64,000 nucleotides of DNA, taken from positions 4,657,745 through 4,721,744 of the forward strand of contig NZ_CM001489.1 in NCBI RefSeq assembly GCF_000262465.1. Direction: 5' to 3'. Position 1 is the stretch's first letter, and each line of letters starts with the position of its first letter. The notes below the pieces were generated by a model. It saw only the letters and a program-made list of their open reading frames with translations. It did not search any database and was not told the DNA's origin. Position numbers and translations under genes: made by a program. Of this stretch, positions 1 through 8,884 are shown piece by piece. The DNA comes from Frankia sp. QA3 (GTDB lineage: Bacteria; Actinomycetota; Actinomycetes; Frankiales; Frankiaceae).

Positions 1-141
1 CTCCTCGGTGTCCGGCTTCCTCGGACGAGCCCCGGCCCCGCGCCGGCCGGCCGGGGATTCCTCGTCCGGCGTGGAGTCCTGCTCCCCGTCCAGGTCGCCT
101 GCCCACCAGCCACCGTTCCCCTCCCACTCCGCCCGCGACAC
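1..141 (-). CDS. Possible 5' end of a divergent gene (partial, uncertain)
   Basis: On the minus strand a GTG at 141 opens a frame with plausible composition, acidic and tryptophan-containing at first, then proline/arginine-rich, and it runs off the left edge. It would be transcribed divergently from the WXG-like gene that starts at 159. There is no recognisable domain and no good ribosome binding site, so this is a weak call. The alternative is that bases 1-158 are only the upstream region of the WXG gene. Confidence 0.22.
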   Translation of the reverse strand, partial: MSRAEWEGNGGWWAGDLDGEQDSTPDEESPAGRRGAGARPRKPDTEE

Positions 142-158
142 ACCGCGAAGGGAATCGC

Positions 159-428
159 ATGAGAACTGTCACGACCCCGGCGGCCATGCAAGCCGCCGCA
201 CGGATGGGCCAGCTGCTGCCCGGCCTGCAGACAACGGCCATGAACCTCATCAACCACGGCAACACGCTGGCGGACCCGCGCAACTGGGAGGGCCCGAAAG
301 CGCAGATCTTCCGCGGGCAGATCTGGCCGGAGGTACAGCACGCGCTCACGGACCTGCACTCCAACCTCACGGAGCTGGCCCGCGGCATCACCGAGATCAA
401 CAGGCGGACCGCCGCGGCGGGAAGCTGA
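159..428 (+). CDS. WXG100-like small protein
   Basis: This 89-residue, all-helical-looking protein has a central N-W-E-G turn (residues about 44-46) followed by a conserved aromatic/charged stretch. Size and turn fit the ESAT-6/WXG100 superfamily of type VII secretion substrates. It starts at an ATG preceded by GAAGGGA at a normal distance. A second, related protein follows 71 bp downstream and shares the W-(D/E)-G turn, the I/V-W-P motif and an L-T-(D/E)-L-H motif, so the two look like a partner pair produced by duplication. WXG proteins usually form helical-hairpin dimers exported by an EccC ATPase. No such ATPase is in the window, so export is inferred from family resemblance only. Confidence 0.62.
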   Translation: MRTVTTPAAMQAAARMGQLLPGLQTTAMNLINHGNTLADPRNWEGPKAQIFRGQIWPEVQHALTDLHSNLTELARGITEINRRTAAAGS

Positions 429-499
429 ACACCGTCCCGGACCCACGTCCCCCTCGGCTGCGTGTCCGCATGCCGACCGAGATCCTCACGGAGAACACC

Positions 500-787
500 A
501 TGACCTCGCCGTCCGACATCACCGTTCGCAGCACCCCCCAGGCCGTGGCCGCGGTCTCGGACCTCGCCTCAATCGTCAACGGTCCGCTGCTCACCCACTT
601 CGACGAGCTGCGGTCCACCGCGAGAACCCTCACCGATCCGGAGAGCTGGGACGGGCGCGGCGCGACCGAGTTCCGGACCACCGTGTGGCCCGGCTACGAG
701 CGCACCCTCACCGAGCTGCACACCCGTCTCGACCAGCTACGCTCCCGGCTCGCGGAGATCCAGAGCGAGATCCAGAGCGCCGGATGA
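500..787 (+). CDS. WXG100-like small protein, second of pair
   Basis: This is a 95-residue helical protein with a S-W-D-G turn near residue 54 and a second W-P-G element, arranged as in the preceding gene. The frame stays open upstream to position 8, but the ATG at 500 sits behind GGAGAAC and matches the length of its neighbour, so it is preferred. Its last third is heptad-like (leucine and arginine/glutamate rich), as in the second helix of WXG hairpins. It is likely co-transcribed and heterodimeric with the protein encoded at 159-428. The function as a secreted partner or effector carrier is inferred. Confidence 0.62.
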   Translation: MTSPSDITVRSTPQAVAAVSDLASIVNGPLLTHFDELRSTARTLTDPESWDGRGATEFRTTVWPGYERTLTELHTRLDQLRSRLAEIQSEIQSAG

Positions 788-808
788 CCGGTGTCCGGCG
801 CCGTCGGG

Positions 809-1432
809 TCAGTGGAGAGGCCCGGGCGCGCCAACCAGCAAACCACCCGCCTCCTCGGTGTTAAGCAGGACACAGGCCCGGTCGGTGCGGACAACGGCCT
901 CGGCAATCTCCATCTGCAGCAGCAACCAACCGGCGCCGAGATCGAGCAGATCGGCAGTCGGATGCCGCTCGGAGAAGCGAACGGCGGCTGCCGGCCAGGC
1001 GTCCGCGGACAGCGAGGAGACCCATCCACCGAACGCGACCGAGACCCATCGACCGCAGCCAGGTGCCGACCCGCACAGGTTCAGCCGGGTCACGAGGTCC
1101 TGTTCGCCGAGGCTCTCGGCGAACAGTGTCGGAGCGAGCAGGAGCACCCGGGGAACCGCCGAGCCGCTCGCCAGCGCTTTGGTCGGCGACTCCTCGGCAG
1201 GTGACATCGATCCAAGGACCGGGTGGGCGGGGGACACACCGGGGTGCGGCCGGGGCACCGCCACCGGGCCGGTCGGCGCGTCCAACGACACATCGACGGC
1301 GGCCGTCGCGAAACGCAGGCCATGCGCGACCCGGCCACCCCACAGCGCGAGGCTCGCGTACGGGGCGGTCCTGATCAAGGATCGGCCCGCCGTGACCGGT
1401 GCGCTGTCCACGCGTCGCCGCTGATCCGTCAT
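809..1432 (-). CDS. Hypothetical protein beside WXG genes, iron-box preceded
   Basis: This 207-residue protein has no signal peptide or membrane segment and no domain that I recognise. The ATG at 1432 has a GGAGG ribosome binding site seven bases upstream. The gene is convergent with the WXG pair and is followed on the same strand, upstream, by another gene of similar style (1571-2245). The composition is alanine/leucine/valine-rich with few charged residues, like a compact alpha/beta protein. A DtxR/IdeR-like operator lies 40-58 bp before the start codon, so expression is probably iron-regulated. By position it may be a secretion-associated chaperone or accessory factor, but nothing in the sequence proves that. 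Confidence 0.6.
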   Translation of the reverse strand: MTDQRRRVDSAPVTAGRSLIRTAPYASLALWGGRVAHGLRFATAAVDVSLDAPTGPVAVPRPHPGVSPAHPVLGSMSPAEESPTKALASGSAVPRVLLLAPTLFAESLGEQDLVTRLNLCGSAPGCGRWVSVAFGGWVSSLSADAWPAAAVRFSERHPTADLLDLGAGWLLLQMEIAEAVVRTDRACVLLNTEEAGGLLVGAPGPLH

Positions 1433-1471
1433 CCAATGCCTCCACGTCGACCTATGGTTAACAGCCGTCTA

Positions 1472-1490
1472 TTAGGTTTGCCTAACCTAA
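1472..1490 (-). promoter_or_regulatory. DtxR/IdeR-type iron box
   Basis: A 19-bp near-palindrome (TTAGGTTTGCCTAACCTAA on the plus strand) matches the classical DtxR/IdeR operator at 17 of 19 positions. Its two arms differ at only one pair of positions. It lies 40-58 bp upstream of the minus-strand start at 1432 and 80 bp past the end of the gene at 1571-2245, exactly where a repressor would cover a promoter. In mycobacteria IdeR controls siderophore genes and the ESX-3 secretion locus, so iron control of a WXG-linked gene is plausible. Confidence 0.75.
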
Positions 1491-1570
1491 CAAGGGGGGC
1501 AGTGATGCGCCACAAGCCGATGGTCAAACCGAGTTGCAGCCTGACCCGGCCCCTCGGACAAGGCGGCCCG

Positions 1571-2245
1571 TCAGACGGGTGCCCGGAAGTCAGGGCCACT
1601 GGGAACGAAGCGGAACGTCGCGGTCACCGCGTCGAACAGGCTGTGCAGCGCATTGGTCACCGCGACGTTCGGGCTCCGGCACTCGACCTGGGCCACCCGC
1701 GGCGCACCCGGCACGGGGATCAGCGTGCGCATGCTCGCGACCAGGCTCGGCTCGATGTCCAACCCCCCACCGGAGGCCAACACGCCGAGCATCCGGGCAG
1801 CCAGGCCGACGGCGGGGAGATCCACGATCTGCACCTTGCGCCAAGTGCCCGACGTCGACGGCTCGGGCTCCTCCTGCAACCCCAACACGAGATCGCCCGC
1901 CGTCGGGACCGGCTCCCCCGGCCATACGTCATGACGGAAAGAGGAGACCGACACCGTGGCCGACAGGCCGGCGCCGTCGACGGCATCCACCATCACCCCG
2001 CAGTAGACCGCGCCGCTTGCCGTCGCCCGACGCGCCGCGTCGCGCAGCATCGCGGCCATGACCGCGCGTCGCCCGGCCAGCATCGGCGCGCCACGGAGAC
2101 GGGCATGAACGAGAGGATCGATCGAACGCATGGCCATGCCGGACCTCAGATCCAACGTGAACCAGCTCTCGGGCACCGTGATGGCGAAACGATCCGGAGC
2201 TCGCCGGCTCGCCGCCGCGTATCCACTCAAGCCACATCCCTGCAC
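1571..2245 (-). CDS. Hypothetical protein, T7S-neighbour type
   Basis: This 224-residue soluble protein was assigned from a GTG at 2245; the N-terminal 15 residues are uncertain and a later start is possible. It has good codon bias in this frame and regular alternation of hydrophobic strands and helices. There is a characteristic early segment (aromatic-rich, around residues 25-35), then an alanine/arginine helix, and a C-terminal half with strand-like segments ending near residue 220. I do not recognise the family. It sits on the same strand as the gene at 809-1432 with the iron box between them, so the two need not be one transcript. Confidence 0.58.
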   Translation of the reverse strand: MQGCGLSGYAAASRRAPDRFAITVPESWFTLDLRSGMAMRSIDPLVHARLRGAPMLAGRRAVMAAMLRDAARRATASGAVYCGVMVDAVDGAGLSATVSVSSFRHDVWPGEPVPTAGDLVLGLQEEPEPSTSGTWRKVQIVDLPAVGLAARMLGVLASGGGLDIEPSLVASMRTLIPVPGAPRVAQVECRSPNVAVTNALHSLFDAVTATFRFVPSGPDFRAPV

Positions 2246-2757
2246 TCAGCAGGCGCCGACCAACACCGCAGCTTCGAGATACGGAGATTACTCAGCGCAA
2301 GGTTGAATCCGGACATTTAGCCTTGGATCGGGTACCGAATGCTTATCGTGCGTGAAAGATCTCGGATCTGTCATCCCTACGTTCCCGCTGCGCGACCGCA
2401 CTGGTACGGTTACACCTGGTTCGTCCCGCTGTCGCCGTCTCGGCGCAGCAGCGTGAGGAGGCCGGATGCCCACGGCGTGCCGCCCGCGGAGGGAGCCCCG
2501 GACGACACCTGGTGGCCGTTACGGCCGCGCCATGTCCCCCACCGGCCGCTCCGGGGCATCCCCGCGTCCATCGACCCGGGCGTCCGCGTACGCGATCTGG
2601 TTAATCGTCACAAGAAGGCCAGAGAACTCTTACTTCGCGCCGAATTCCCGCGGCGGTCGACCTAGCATGAGCGCCACGCGACGTGCCCTGCGGACCGACG
2701 CCGACCCTCGCCCGGCACGCACGTCCACCCGACCCTGCACCTGATCGGGGACGAACC
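2246..2757. other. Intergenic region, divergent promoters
   Basis: About 510 bp separate the divergent starts at 2245 and 2758. Short ORFs here lack codon bias and ribosome binding sites. The segment around 2270-2420 is less GC-rich than its surroundings, as expected for promoters, but I could not assign a specific factor. I see no RNA gene or repeat. Confidence 0.5.
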
Positions 2758-5700
2758 ATGTCGACCACACCGTTGCCCTCGGCACCGTCGCCCGCGCATC
2801 CGCCCACCTCCACGGGAACCCCGGCCGCGCCGGAACCCGCACCACAACTGGGCACATCGCGGCCGGCTGCGAAGCGGCGGCGCGGCCCCATCAGAGGGGC
2901 GACGGGCGGCGGGCGTGCCGCCGGTCCCGAGGAGGCCGTGCCTACCCGGCAGGCGGTGCCGGCGGTCCCGCCGGAGGAACGCGCGCGGGAGCGGCTGCAG
3001 GCAGCCGGCGCGCTCGCAGCGATCGCCGTGGCGGTCCTCGGCATCCCCGTGATCCTCGCGCTGGTGCTCGGCCCGCCGATCCAGGGCCGCGGCGGGGCGG
3101 GCGGGGTCGTCCGGGCGATCCTGTCCCTGCTGTTCTGGGCGGCGTGGGCGCACTTCATCGCCTGTCTCGTCGCGGAGTGGCGCGCGGAGGTGCGCGGCAG
3201 CGGTCTCGCCCCGCGGATTCCCTTCGGCGGCGCCCCCCAGACGATCGCCCGCCGCCTCGTCGTCACCGCGCTGCTGCTCTCGGGCACCACAGCCCTCGTG
3301 GTTCCGGTGACCTATGGGCAGGAGATGTCCCGCGGCCCGCGCCCCGGGCCGGCCGGGGCGTTGCGGGCGATGCCTCCGCCGGGTCCACGCCCGGCACTGT
3401 CGCCGCCTCGGGTGGCGGACGGCGGCGACCCGCGGCGCGGAGCCACGGACGGCGCCGACGGTCTCGACGGCACGGGTACACCCGACGGTGCGGGCCCGCC
3501 CGTCCAGGCCCCCCGCGGGCGGGCCGCCCTGCCCGCCGCACCACCGGGCCGGCCGGCCGACCGGGCCGCGCCGCGCGCTGGCACCTCGGCGCGTGACGAG
3601 CCCCTGGGCGACGGCGGGTATGAGGACGCTCCCTATGCCGGCGATCGGTACGACGACTACGACGACTACGACGGCTTGGATGGCTTGGACGGCTTGGACG
3701 GCTTGGACGGCTTGGACGGCACCGGCGGTTCTAACGGGGCGCCGACGGCGGAGTTCGCCGGGCCGGTTCCCGCGGCGCAGGAGCCAGTCACCGGCCAGGA
3801 CGAGCTGTCGCCGCCCTGGCATCCCGAGCGTCCGGAGCTGATCAGCCCGGCCTCGGACCGGCACAGTCGCCTGGTCCCCGGCGAACGGGTGGTGAAGCTG
3901 TACGAGGTACGCCCCGCGGAGGGACGCCATCACGACACCCTCTGGGGCATCGCCGAACGCTTTCTCGGTGACGGGCTGCGGTATCGGGAGATCTTCGATC
4001 TGAACGAGGGCCGCACCCAACCTGACGGCCGAACGTTGTCAAAGCCGTCCCTCATCCACTCCGGGTGGGTCCTGCTCCTGCCCGCCGACGCTCAGGGCGA
4101 CGGGCTACGTGTCCTGCAGATGCCCGAGGGCACCGCCGGCTGGCCGGAACCCCCGGCAGGCACCGACGGCGACGATGACCTGGGCGATCTCCTCGATCAC
4201 CACGGCTTCGGCGACGCCGCGGACACCAACGGTGCCGATCTCGACGTCGATCTCGAGGCCGGCCCCGGCGGAGCCGACGACCGGTACGAGACATCGCACC
4301 TGCCGGCGGTGCCGGATGAGCCGGATGAGCCGGATGAGCCGGAACCGGCGGCGATGGATCGGGTGCAGGGCGCCTCGCTCGCGCCGCCACAGGACTTCCT
4401 GGGAATCGCCGCCGCCGGCCTGCTCGCGGCCGGGGTGATGGTGGCGCTGGCCGGGCGCCGAACCGGTCCGGCGCAACCACCCCAGGACGCCACGGAACGA
4501 GCACTGCTGCTCGCCGCGGACACCGAGGCAGCCCGATTCGTCGACCGGTCGCTGCGGGTGCTGTCCGCCTCGCTCACCGGTCAGGGGCGCCTGCTTCCCG
4601 CGGTCTACGCGGCCATCCTCACCGAGGACGCGCTGATCCTGCATATGGCGCCGGCCGAGGAGGAGCCGCCACCCGCGCCGTGGACGGTCGGGGAGGTTCC
4701 CGGATCCTGGTGGATCGAGCGCACGCCCGGGCTCCTTGCGGGGGCGGGCGGTGACTCCTCCGCCCAGCCGCACCCCGGGGTGCCCGCACCGTTCCCGGCG
4801 CTGGTCAGCTTCGGACATGACGACACCGGCTCGCGCATTCTCGTCGACCTCGAAGGCGCCCCCGGTGTGATCAGCCTCCTCGGTGACCGCGCCATAGCGA
4901 CGCAGATCGTGATCGCCGTCGCCCTCGAACTGGCGACCAACGTCTGGTCGGACGACCTGCGCGTCTGCCTGATCGGCTTTCCCGCCGACGACGATCTCGA
5001 CGAGCTGCTGACGATCGCTCCGGAACGGCTGTGGACCGCGGTCAGCGTGGCCGAGGCCCTCGACGAGCTGGCCGGGCCCGACGACGAAGAGGCGGGCTTC
5101 GGAGTCGGACCCGGTGACGACTTTCCGCTCGAAGCGGGTCAGCGGATCGCCGGCAACCCCGGGGCGCTGGCACCCGACCTGCTCGTCCTCGCGGAGCCGC
5201 CCGGCGAGGCCGACACCGCTCGGCTGATGAGAATGGCGCAGGGACGCCGGCACGCGGTCGGCGTCCTCGCCGTGGGCGACTCCCCGGCCGCCCGGTGGCG
5301 GTTCACCGTCGGGCCGGACCGTCGGATGTCGCTGGGCGTGCTGGGCGTCGAGGTGTGGGCGCAGGTCATCACCGGGCCGGAATACCGGGCGATCGCCGCC
5401 CTGTTCCGCGAGGCGGACGCGGCCCTGCCCGGTCCGGCTCCCGCCGGCCCGGCCCACGACGAGACGCCCCCGCAACCTAGGCCGGCGTCTCCACCGCCCA
5501 TCACCGTTTCACCGCTGCCACCGTCGGCGACGACGGGTCCTGCGCGCGTCGCCGGGACGGCGCCGCCGGCCCAGGCGCAGGCGGCCGCCGGCGGGACGAC
5601 GGCCGCGACGGCGCACCTCACGCCGGCTGACGAGATCACCCGACCACCGGCCCGAAGCGACTCGGTTCCCGGCGTTCTGCCATGGACGCCGCAGCTCTCG

Positions 5701-7428
5701 GCGATCCCACCCGCGACCGGGCCGCGGACATCCGCGCACCCGGCGGCGGACGAGGATTCCACCCGGCCACCGGCGAACGGTCGCCGGGCTCCGCTCGGGC
5801 CACCACCCGTCCCGCTCACCTCCCCAGGCGTTCCGGCATCGCCCGGACCGGCGGCATCGCCCGGACCGGCGGCATCGCCCGGACCGGCGGCATCCCCGGC
5901 CTCCGCAACTCCCGGATCGGGCCCGGCACCCACGTCTCGTCTGGCAGCACGCGGCGACACGGACCCGGACGACACCGGATCCACGCTGCTGTCCCATCCG
6001 AGCAGTCCACTCATCCGGCCGACCGACATTCCCCGCGTGCCACCCGTGCTCTACTTCGAGACGCCGCGGATGCGGGCCAATCGGCAGGCCCAGACCCCGG
6101 TGGGAACGCCGGAGCAGGTGGCGGATGCCGCTCCGGCCGCACCACCACCGGCCACTACGCCGCCGGCCACCACGACACCACAACCCGCGGCGACACCATG
6201 GCCCGCGGCGACGGCGCCGACTGCGATGCCAACCTCACAGCCGGGGTCCGGGCGGTTCGCGGTACCGCCTGAGCGGGTACCGACCCCGCCGCGCCCGGCG
6301 GCCCCGCCCCGCCCGCCGATTCCGCCGCCGAACGAGATGCCCGCCGGGCGGTATCCCATCTCCACGCCACCCCCGGAACCATCACCGACCGCGCCATCAT
6401 CTGCCGCGCCGGAACCCGGCGGGCCGCAACCCGCGCAGGCCGCGCGGCGCACGGTGCCGGGTACCTACTCCGACGGGGAAACGACCATTCCAAGCAGCCG
6501 GGTCCGGCCAGCCGATCCGGTCCCGCCATCACCGCCGGCAGTGCCACCAACGCCACCAACGCCACCAACGCCAACAGTGCCAACAGTGCCAGAACCATCA
6601 CTGGCCGTGGGAGCCGCGCCGGTGCCGGTGAGCGAGCCGCGGCCGGGCGAGCCGGTGGCCACTGGGGAGGCCCAGGTCCGCATCCTGGGACTGCCCACCG
6701 TCGAGGGGCCCGGCCGGCAACCGACGGACGATCTCGATCTCCTCACCGAGATTGCCGTGTACCTCGCCCTGCACCGCGAGGGCGCGCACCGTCGGCTGCT
6801 CGCCGAGGAGATCTGGCCCACCGACGCCGCGGCGGACGACGACGCCGTGGATGCGGCGCTGGACAACGCCCGCCACTGGCTGGGAGTCGATGCCGAGGGT
6901 CGGGCCCGGCTGTCCCTCGACCCGGAAGGACGGTGGCGGCTGAGCCCGGACGTGCGCTGCGACTGGGAGCTGTTCGTCGCCTACACCCACCGCGCCGGCA
7001 TGCCAGGGGGCGACACCGAGGCGGACCTGACGACGGCCCTGCGGATGGTCAGCGGCCCGCTGTGGACGAACCTGCCCACCGATCGGTACCGGTGGGCGAC
7101 CACCGGTCCCATCGCGCGAAGTACCCGGGCCGGCGTCGTCGATGTGGCCCACCGCCTCGCCGAGCTCACGCTGGGCTTCGGAGACACGATGACGGCCATG
7201 GCCGCCTGCCGCACCGGGCTGAGGGCGGTGCCGGCATCCGAGGTGTTGTGGCGTGACCTGCTGCGCACCGTGTCGGCCCGCGGCGATCGCCGCACGCTGG
7301 AGGCGGTGGCGACGGAGATGTACCGGACCATCGGCGCCGGCGGGGCGCGTCGGGGTGGCCGGGCCGAGGCCGAGACGGACGCGCTGGTCCAGACGTTGCT
7401 GCCCGGGTTTCGGCGCGCGCGGAAGTGA
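2758..7428 (+). CDS. Giant membrane protein with LysM and C-terminal BTAD domains
   Basis: This is a 1556-residue protein. The ATG at 2758 is preferred over an in-frame start at 2683. A proline-rich basic N-terminus precedes three membrane helices (about residues 81-107, 117-140 and 165-186). An acidic low-complexity stretch follows, then a LysM-like module (about 376-444) suited to peptidoglycan binding, a fourth membrane helix (about 545-567) and a soluble alpha/beta region. A roughly 450-residue proline/alanine linker leads to a C-terminal winged-helix-like plus BTAD helical-repeat region (about 1304-1545), as found in SARP-type regulators. The layout suggests an envelope-anchored protein with a cytosolic BTAD. 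Similar LysM-BTAD proteins occur near pilus/Tad or secretion loci in actinobacteria. It contains several in-frame tandem repeats. The role is unknown. Confidence 0.85.
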   Translation: MSTTPLPSAPSPAHPPTSTGTPAAPEPAPQLGTSRPAAKRRRGPIRGATGGGRAAGPEEAVPTRQAVPAVPPEERARERLQAAGALAAIAVAVLGIPVILALVLGPPIQGRGGAGGVVRAILSLLFWAAWAHFIACLVAEWRAEVRGSGLAPRIPFGGAPQTIARRLVVTALLLSGTTALVVPVTYGQEMSRGPRPGPAGALRAMPPPGPRPALSPPRVADGGDPRRGATDGADGLDGTGTPDGAGPPVQAPRGRAALPAAPPGRPADRAAPRAGTSARDEPLGDGGYEDAPYAGDRYDDYDDYDGLDGLDGLDGLDGLDGTGGSNGAPTAEFAGPVPAAQEPVTGQDELSPPWHPERPELISPASDRHSRLVPGERVVKLYEVRPAEGRHHDTLWGIAERFLGDGLRYREIFDLNEGRTQPDGRTLSKPSLIHSGWVLLLPADAQGDGLRVLQMPEGTAGWPEPPAGTDGDDDLGDLLDHHGFGDAADTNGADLDVDLEAGPGGADDRYETSHLPAVPDEPDEPDEPEPAAMDRVQGASLAPPQDFLGIAAAGLLAAGVMVALAGRRTGPAQPPQDATERALLLAADTEAARFVDRSLRVLSASLTGQGRLLPAVYAAILTEDALILHMAPAEEEPPPAPWTVGEVPGSWWIERTPGLLAGAGGDSSAQPHPGVPAPFPALVSFGHDDTGSRILVDLEGAPGVISLLGDRAIATQIVIAVALELATNVWSDDLRVCLIGFPADDDLDELLTIAPERLWTAVSVAEALDELAGPDDEEAGFGVGPGDDFPLEAGQRIAGNPGALAPDLLVLAEPPGEADTARLMRMAQGRRHAVGVLAVGDSPAARWRFTVGPDRRMSLGVLGVEVWAQVITGPEYRAIAALFREADAALPGPAPAGPAHDETPPQPRPASPPPITVSPLPPSATTGPARVAGTAPPAQAQAAAGGTTAATAHLTPADEITRPPARSDSVPGVLPWTPQLSAIPPATGPRTSAHPAADEDSTRPPANGRRAPLGPPPVPLTSPGVPASPGPAASPGPAASPGPAASPASATPGSGPAPTSRLAARGDTDPDDTGSTLLSHPSSPLIRPTDIPRVPPVLYFETPRMRANRQAQTPVGTPEQVADAAPAAPPPATTPPATTTPQPAATPWPAATAPTAMPTSQPGSGRFAVPPERVPTPPRPAAPPRPPIPPPNEMPAGRYPISTPPPEPSPTAPSSAAPEPGGPQPAQAARRTVPGTYSDGETTIPSSRVRPADPVPPSPPAVPPTPPTPPTPTVPTVPEPSLAVGAAPVPVSEPRPGEPVATGEAQVRILGLPTVEGPGRQPTDDLDLLTEIAVYLALHREGAHRRLLAEEIWPTDAAADDDAVDAALDNARHWLGVDAEGRARLSLDPEGRWRLSPDVRCDWELFVAYTHRAGMPGGDTEADLTTALRMVSGPLWTNLPTDRYRWATTGPIARSTRAGVVDVAHRLAELTLGFGDTMTAMAACRTGLRAVPASEVLWRDLLRTVSARGDRRTLEAVATEMYRTIGAGGARRGGRAEAETDALVQTLLPGFRRARK
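3673..3720 (+). repeat. 9-bp coding minisatellite (GLD repeats)
   Basis: Five near-identical 9-bp units (ggcttggac type) encode Gly-Leu-Asp repeats directly after an Asp/Tyr-rich stretch in the LysM-BTAD protein. Perfect short units of this kind expand and contract by slippage. Confidence 0.8.
5830..5897 (+). repeat. 18-bp coding minisatellite (SPGPAA repeats)
   Basis: Tandem 18-bp units encoding Ser-Pro-Gly-Pro-Ala-Ala lie in the proline-rich linker of the LysM-BTAD protein. Three perfect units follow one diverged unit. Confidence 0.75.
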
Positions 7429-7465
7429 GACGGAGGGGAGATCGCGGGGCCCCGGTCCGCCGGCG

Positions 7466-8797
7466 TCAGCCGCCGGCTCGGATGGGGGCCTGCACGTCCG
7501 CCGCGGGATCGGCGCTGGGGGCGCGCAACGCGGGCGCGAAGGCGGCGATCGTGGTGAGCAGAAGGAGCACGACTGTGAGGGCACGGTGCAGGCCGACGAG
7601 CTCGGCGAGCCCGCCGACGACCGGCGGTCCGGCCAGCCAACCGGCGTAGCCGACCGTGCTGACCACGGCGATCGAGGTTCCCGCCGACCCGCCGAGCCGG
7701 CCGGCGGTCGAGAACACGGCCGGCACCACACAGGCGGTGCCGACGCCGAGGGCGCCGAAACCGATCACGCCGGCGGCGGAACCGAACGGCAGGGCACCGA
7801 CCGCGAGCGCACCGGCGAACCCCACGCCCGCGACCGCCGTGAAGCCTCGCACCGTCCGCGCCGGGCCGTACCGCGCCATCACGCGATCGCCGACCAGACG
7901 TACGGCGAACATGCACACGGTGAACGCCACGAAACCCGCACCGGCGACCCCGGCGGCCGCTCCCGTCACCTCGGAGAGGTAGACGGCGCTCCAGTCCGCG
8001 GCCACCCCCTCGCAGAGGAAGCTCCCGAACGCGACGGCGCACAACGCGACGAACGGCCTGGGCAACCGGCGACGGCGCCGCTCGCGCGCCGGCTCGGCTG
8101 CCGCCGCCACCGACCGCTCGGCGACGAGTTCCGCCCCTGACCACCCGCCGGACGGTTCCGCCCTTGGCTGCCATCCGGACGGTTCCACCATCGACCCCGC
8201 CGGGTCCGGCAGCATCCACCAGGTGGCCGGCAGGGCGATGACCAGGCCGATCGCGCCGAGCGCGGCGAACTGGGCGCTGACGGGCACCGCCAGCGCCGCG
8301 GCGGCGGTACCGATCCCGGCGCCGACCAGCGCGCCAGCCGTCCACGCCGCATGCGCCGTGGCCATGATCGGCCGACCGTAGCCGTGCTCCACCCCGACGG
8401 CCTGGGCGTTCGCGGCGATGTCGAGGCCGCTGCTGGTCGCACCCCACAGGGCGAGCAGGGCGAACAGCGACCACTGGCCATCCACGAACGGGAACAACGA
8501 CCCGACGGCGCAGTAGCAGGGCAGGGCGGCGCGTACCACCCGGACGCTGCCGAAACGGGTCACCGCGATGCCGACGAGCCACAGTGTCAGGACGGCGCCG
8601 ACCGGTGCGCCAAGCAGGGCCAGCCCCAACCGCCCGTCGCCGAGGCGCAGGTCGGTCTTGATCTGCGGCACCCGCGGCGCCCAGCTCGCGAACACCAGGG
8701 CCAGAACGAACAGCGCGATCATGGTCGCCGCCCGGGCCCGGGCCAGGTGCCGACGCCGCTGCGGGCCGTCCCCGCCGGTCACGGCCGCACGCCCCAT
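7466..8797 (-). CDS. MFS transporter
   Basis: This 443-residue protein shows about twelve hydrophobic helices and the usual MFS layout, with a loop of about 60 hydrophilic residues between helices 6 and 7 (around residues 205-250). The pattern, with an early W-A-x-R-x-P segment after helix 1 and a G-x-D-x-A-x-N-A-Q-A motif in helix 4, resembles the YbjJ/FucP-like branch. It is therefore probably a sugar or drug-type proton-coupled carrier of the inner membrane; the substrate is not predictable. The gene is convergent with the LysM-BTAD gene and divergent from the phosphoesterase at 8885, with an 87-bp shared promoter region. Confidence 0.85.
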   Translation of the reverse strand: MGRAAVTGGDGPQRRRHLARARAATMIALFVLALVFASWAPRVPQIKTDLRLGDGRLGLALLGAPVGAVLTLWLVGIAVTRFGSVRVVRAALPCYCAVGSLFPFVDGQWSLFALLALWGATSSGLDIAANAQAVGVEHGYGRPIMATAHAAWTAGALVGAGIGTAAAALAVPVSAQFAALGAIGLVIALPATWWMLPDPAGSMVEPSGWQPRAEPSGGWSGAELVAERSVAAAAEPARERRRRRLPRPFVALCAVAFGSFLCEGVAADWSAVYLSEVTGAAAGVAGAGFVAFTVCMFAVRLVGDRVMARYGPARTVRGFTAVAGVGFAGALAVGALPFGSAAGVIGFGALGVGTACVVPAVFSTAGRLGGSAGTSIAVVSTVGYAGWLAGPPVVGGLAELVGLHRALTVVLLLLTTIAAFAPALRAPSADPAADVQAPIRAGG

Positions 8798-8884
8798 GTC
8801 GTCACCCGATCTCCAGCCGCGCCGTCACTCGCCCGTCCGCGCGCTCACCCGGCCGATTCCGGCGCTGCATCCCATACTGGCCGG

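Noticed and set aside
1504..2320. Plus-strand ORF starting at the iron box
   Set aside because: It is antisense to the gene at 1571-2245, with poor composition; the iron box fits the minus-strand gene better.
2662..4020. 452-residue minus-strand frame inside the LysM-BTAD gene
   Set aside because: Arginine/glycine-rich shadow of the coding strand; the LysM and membrane helices are on the plus strand.
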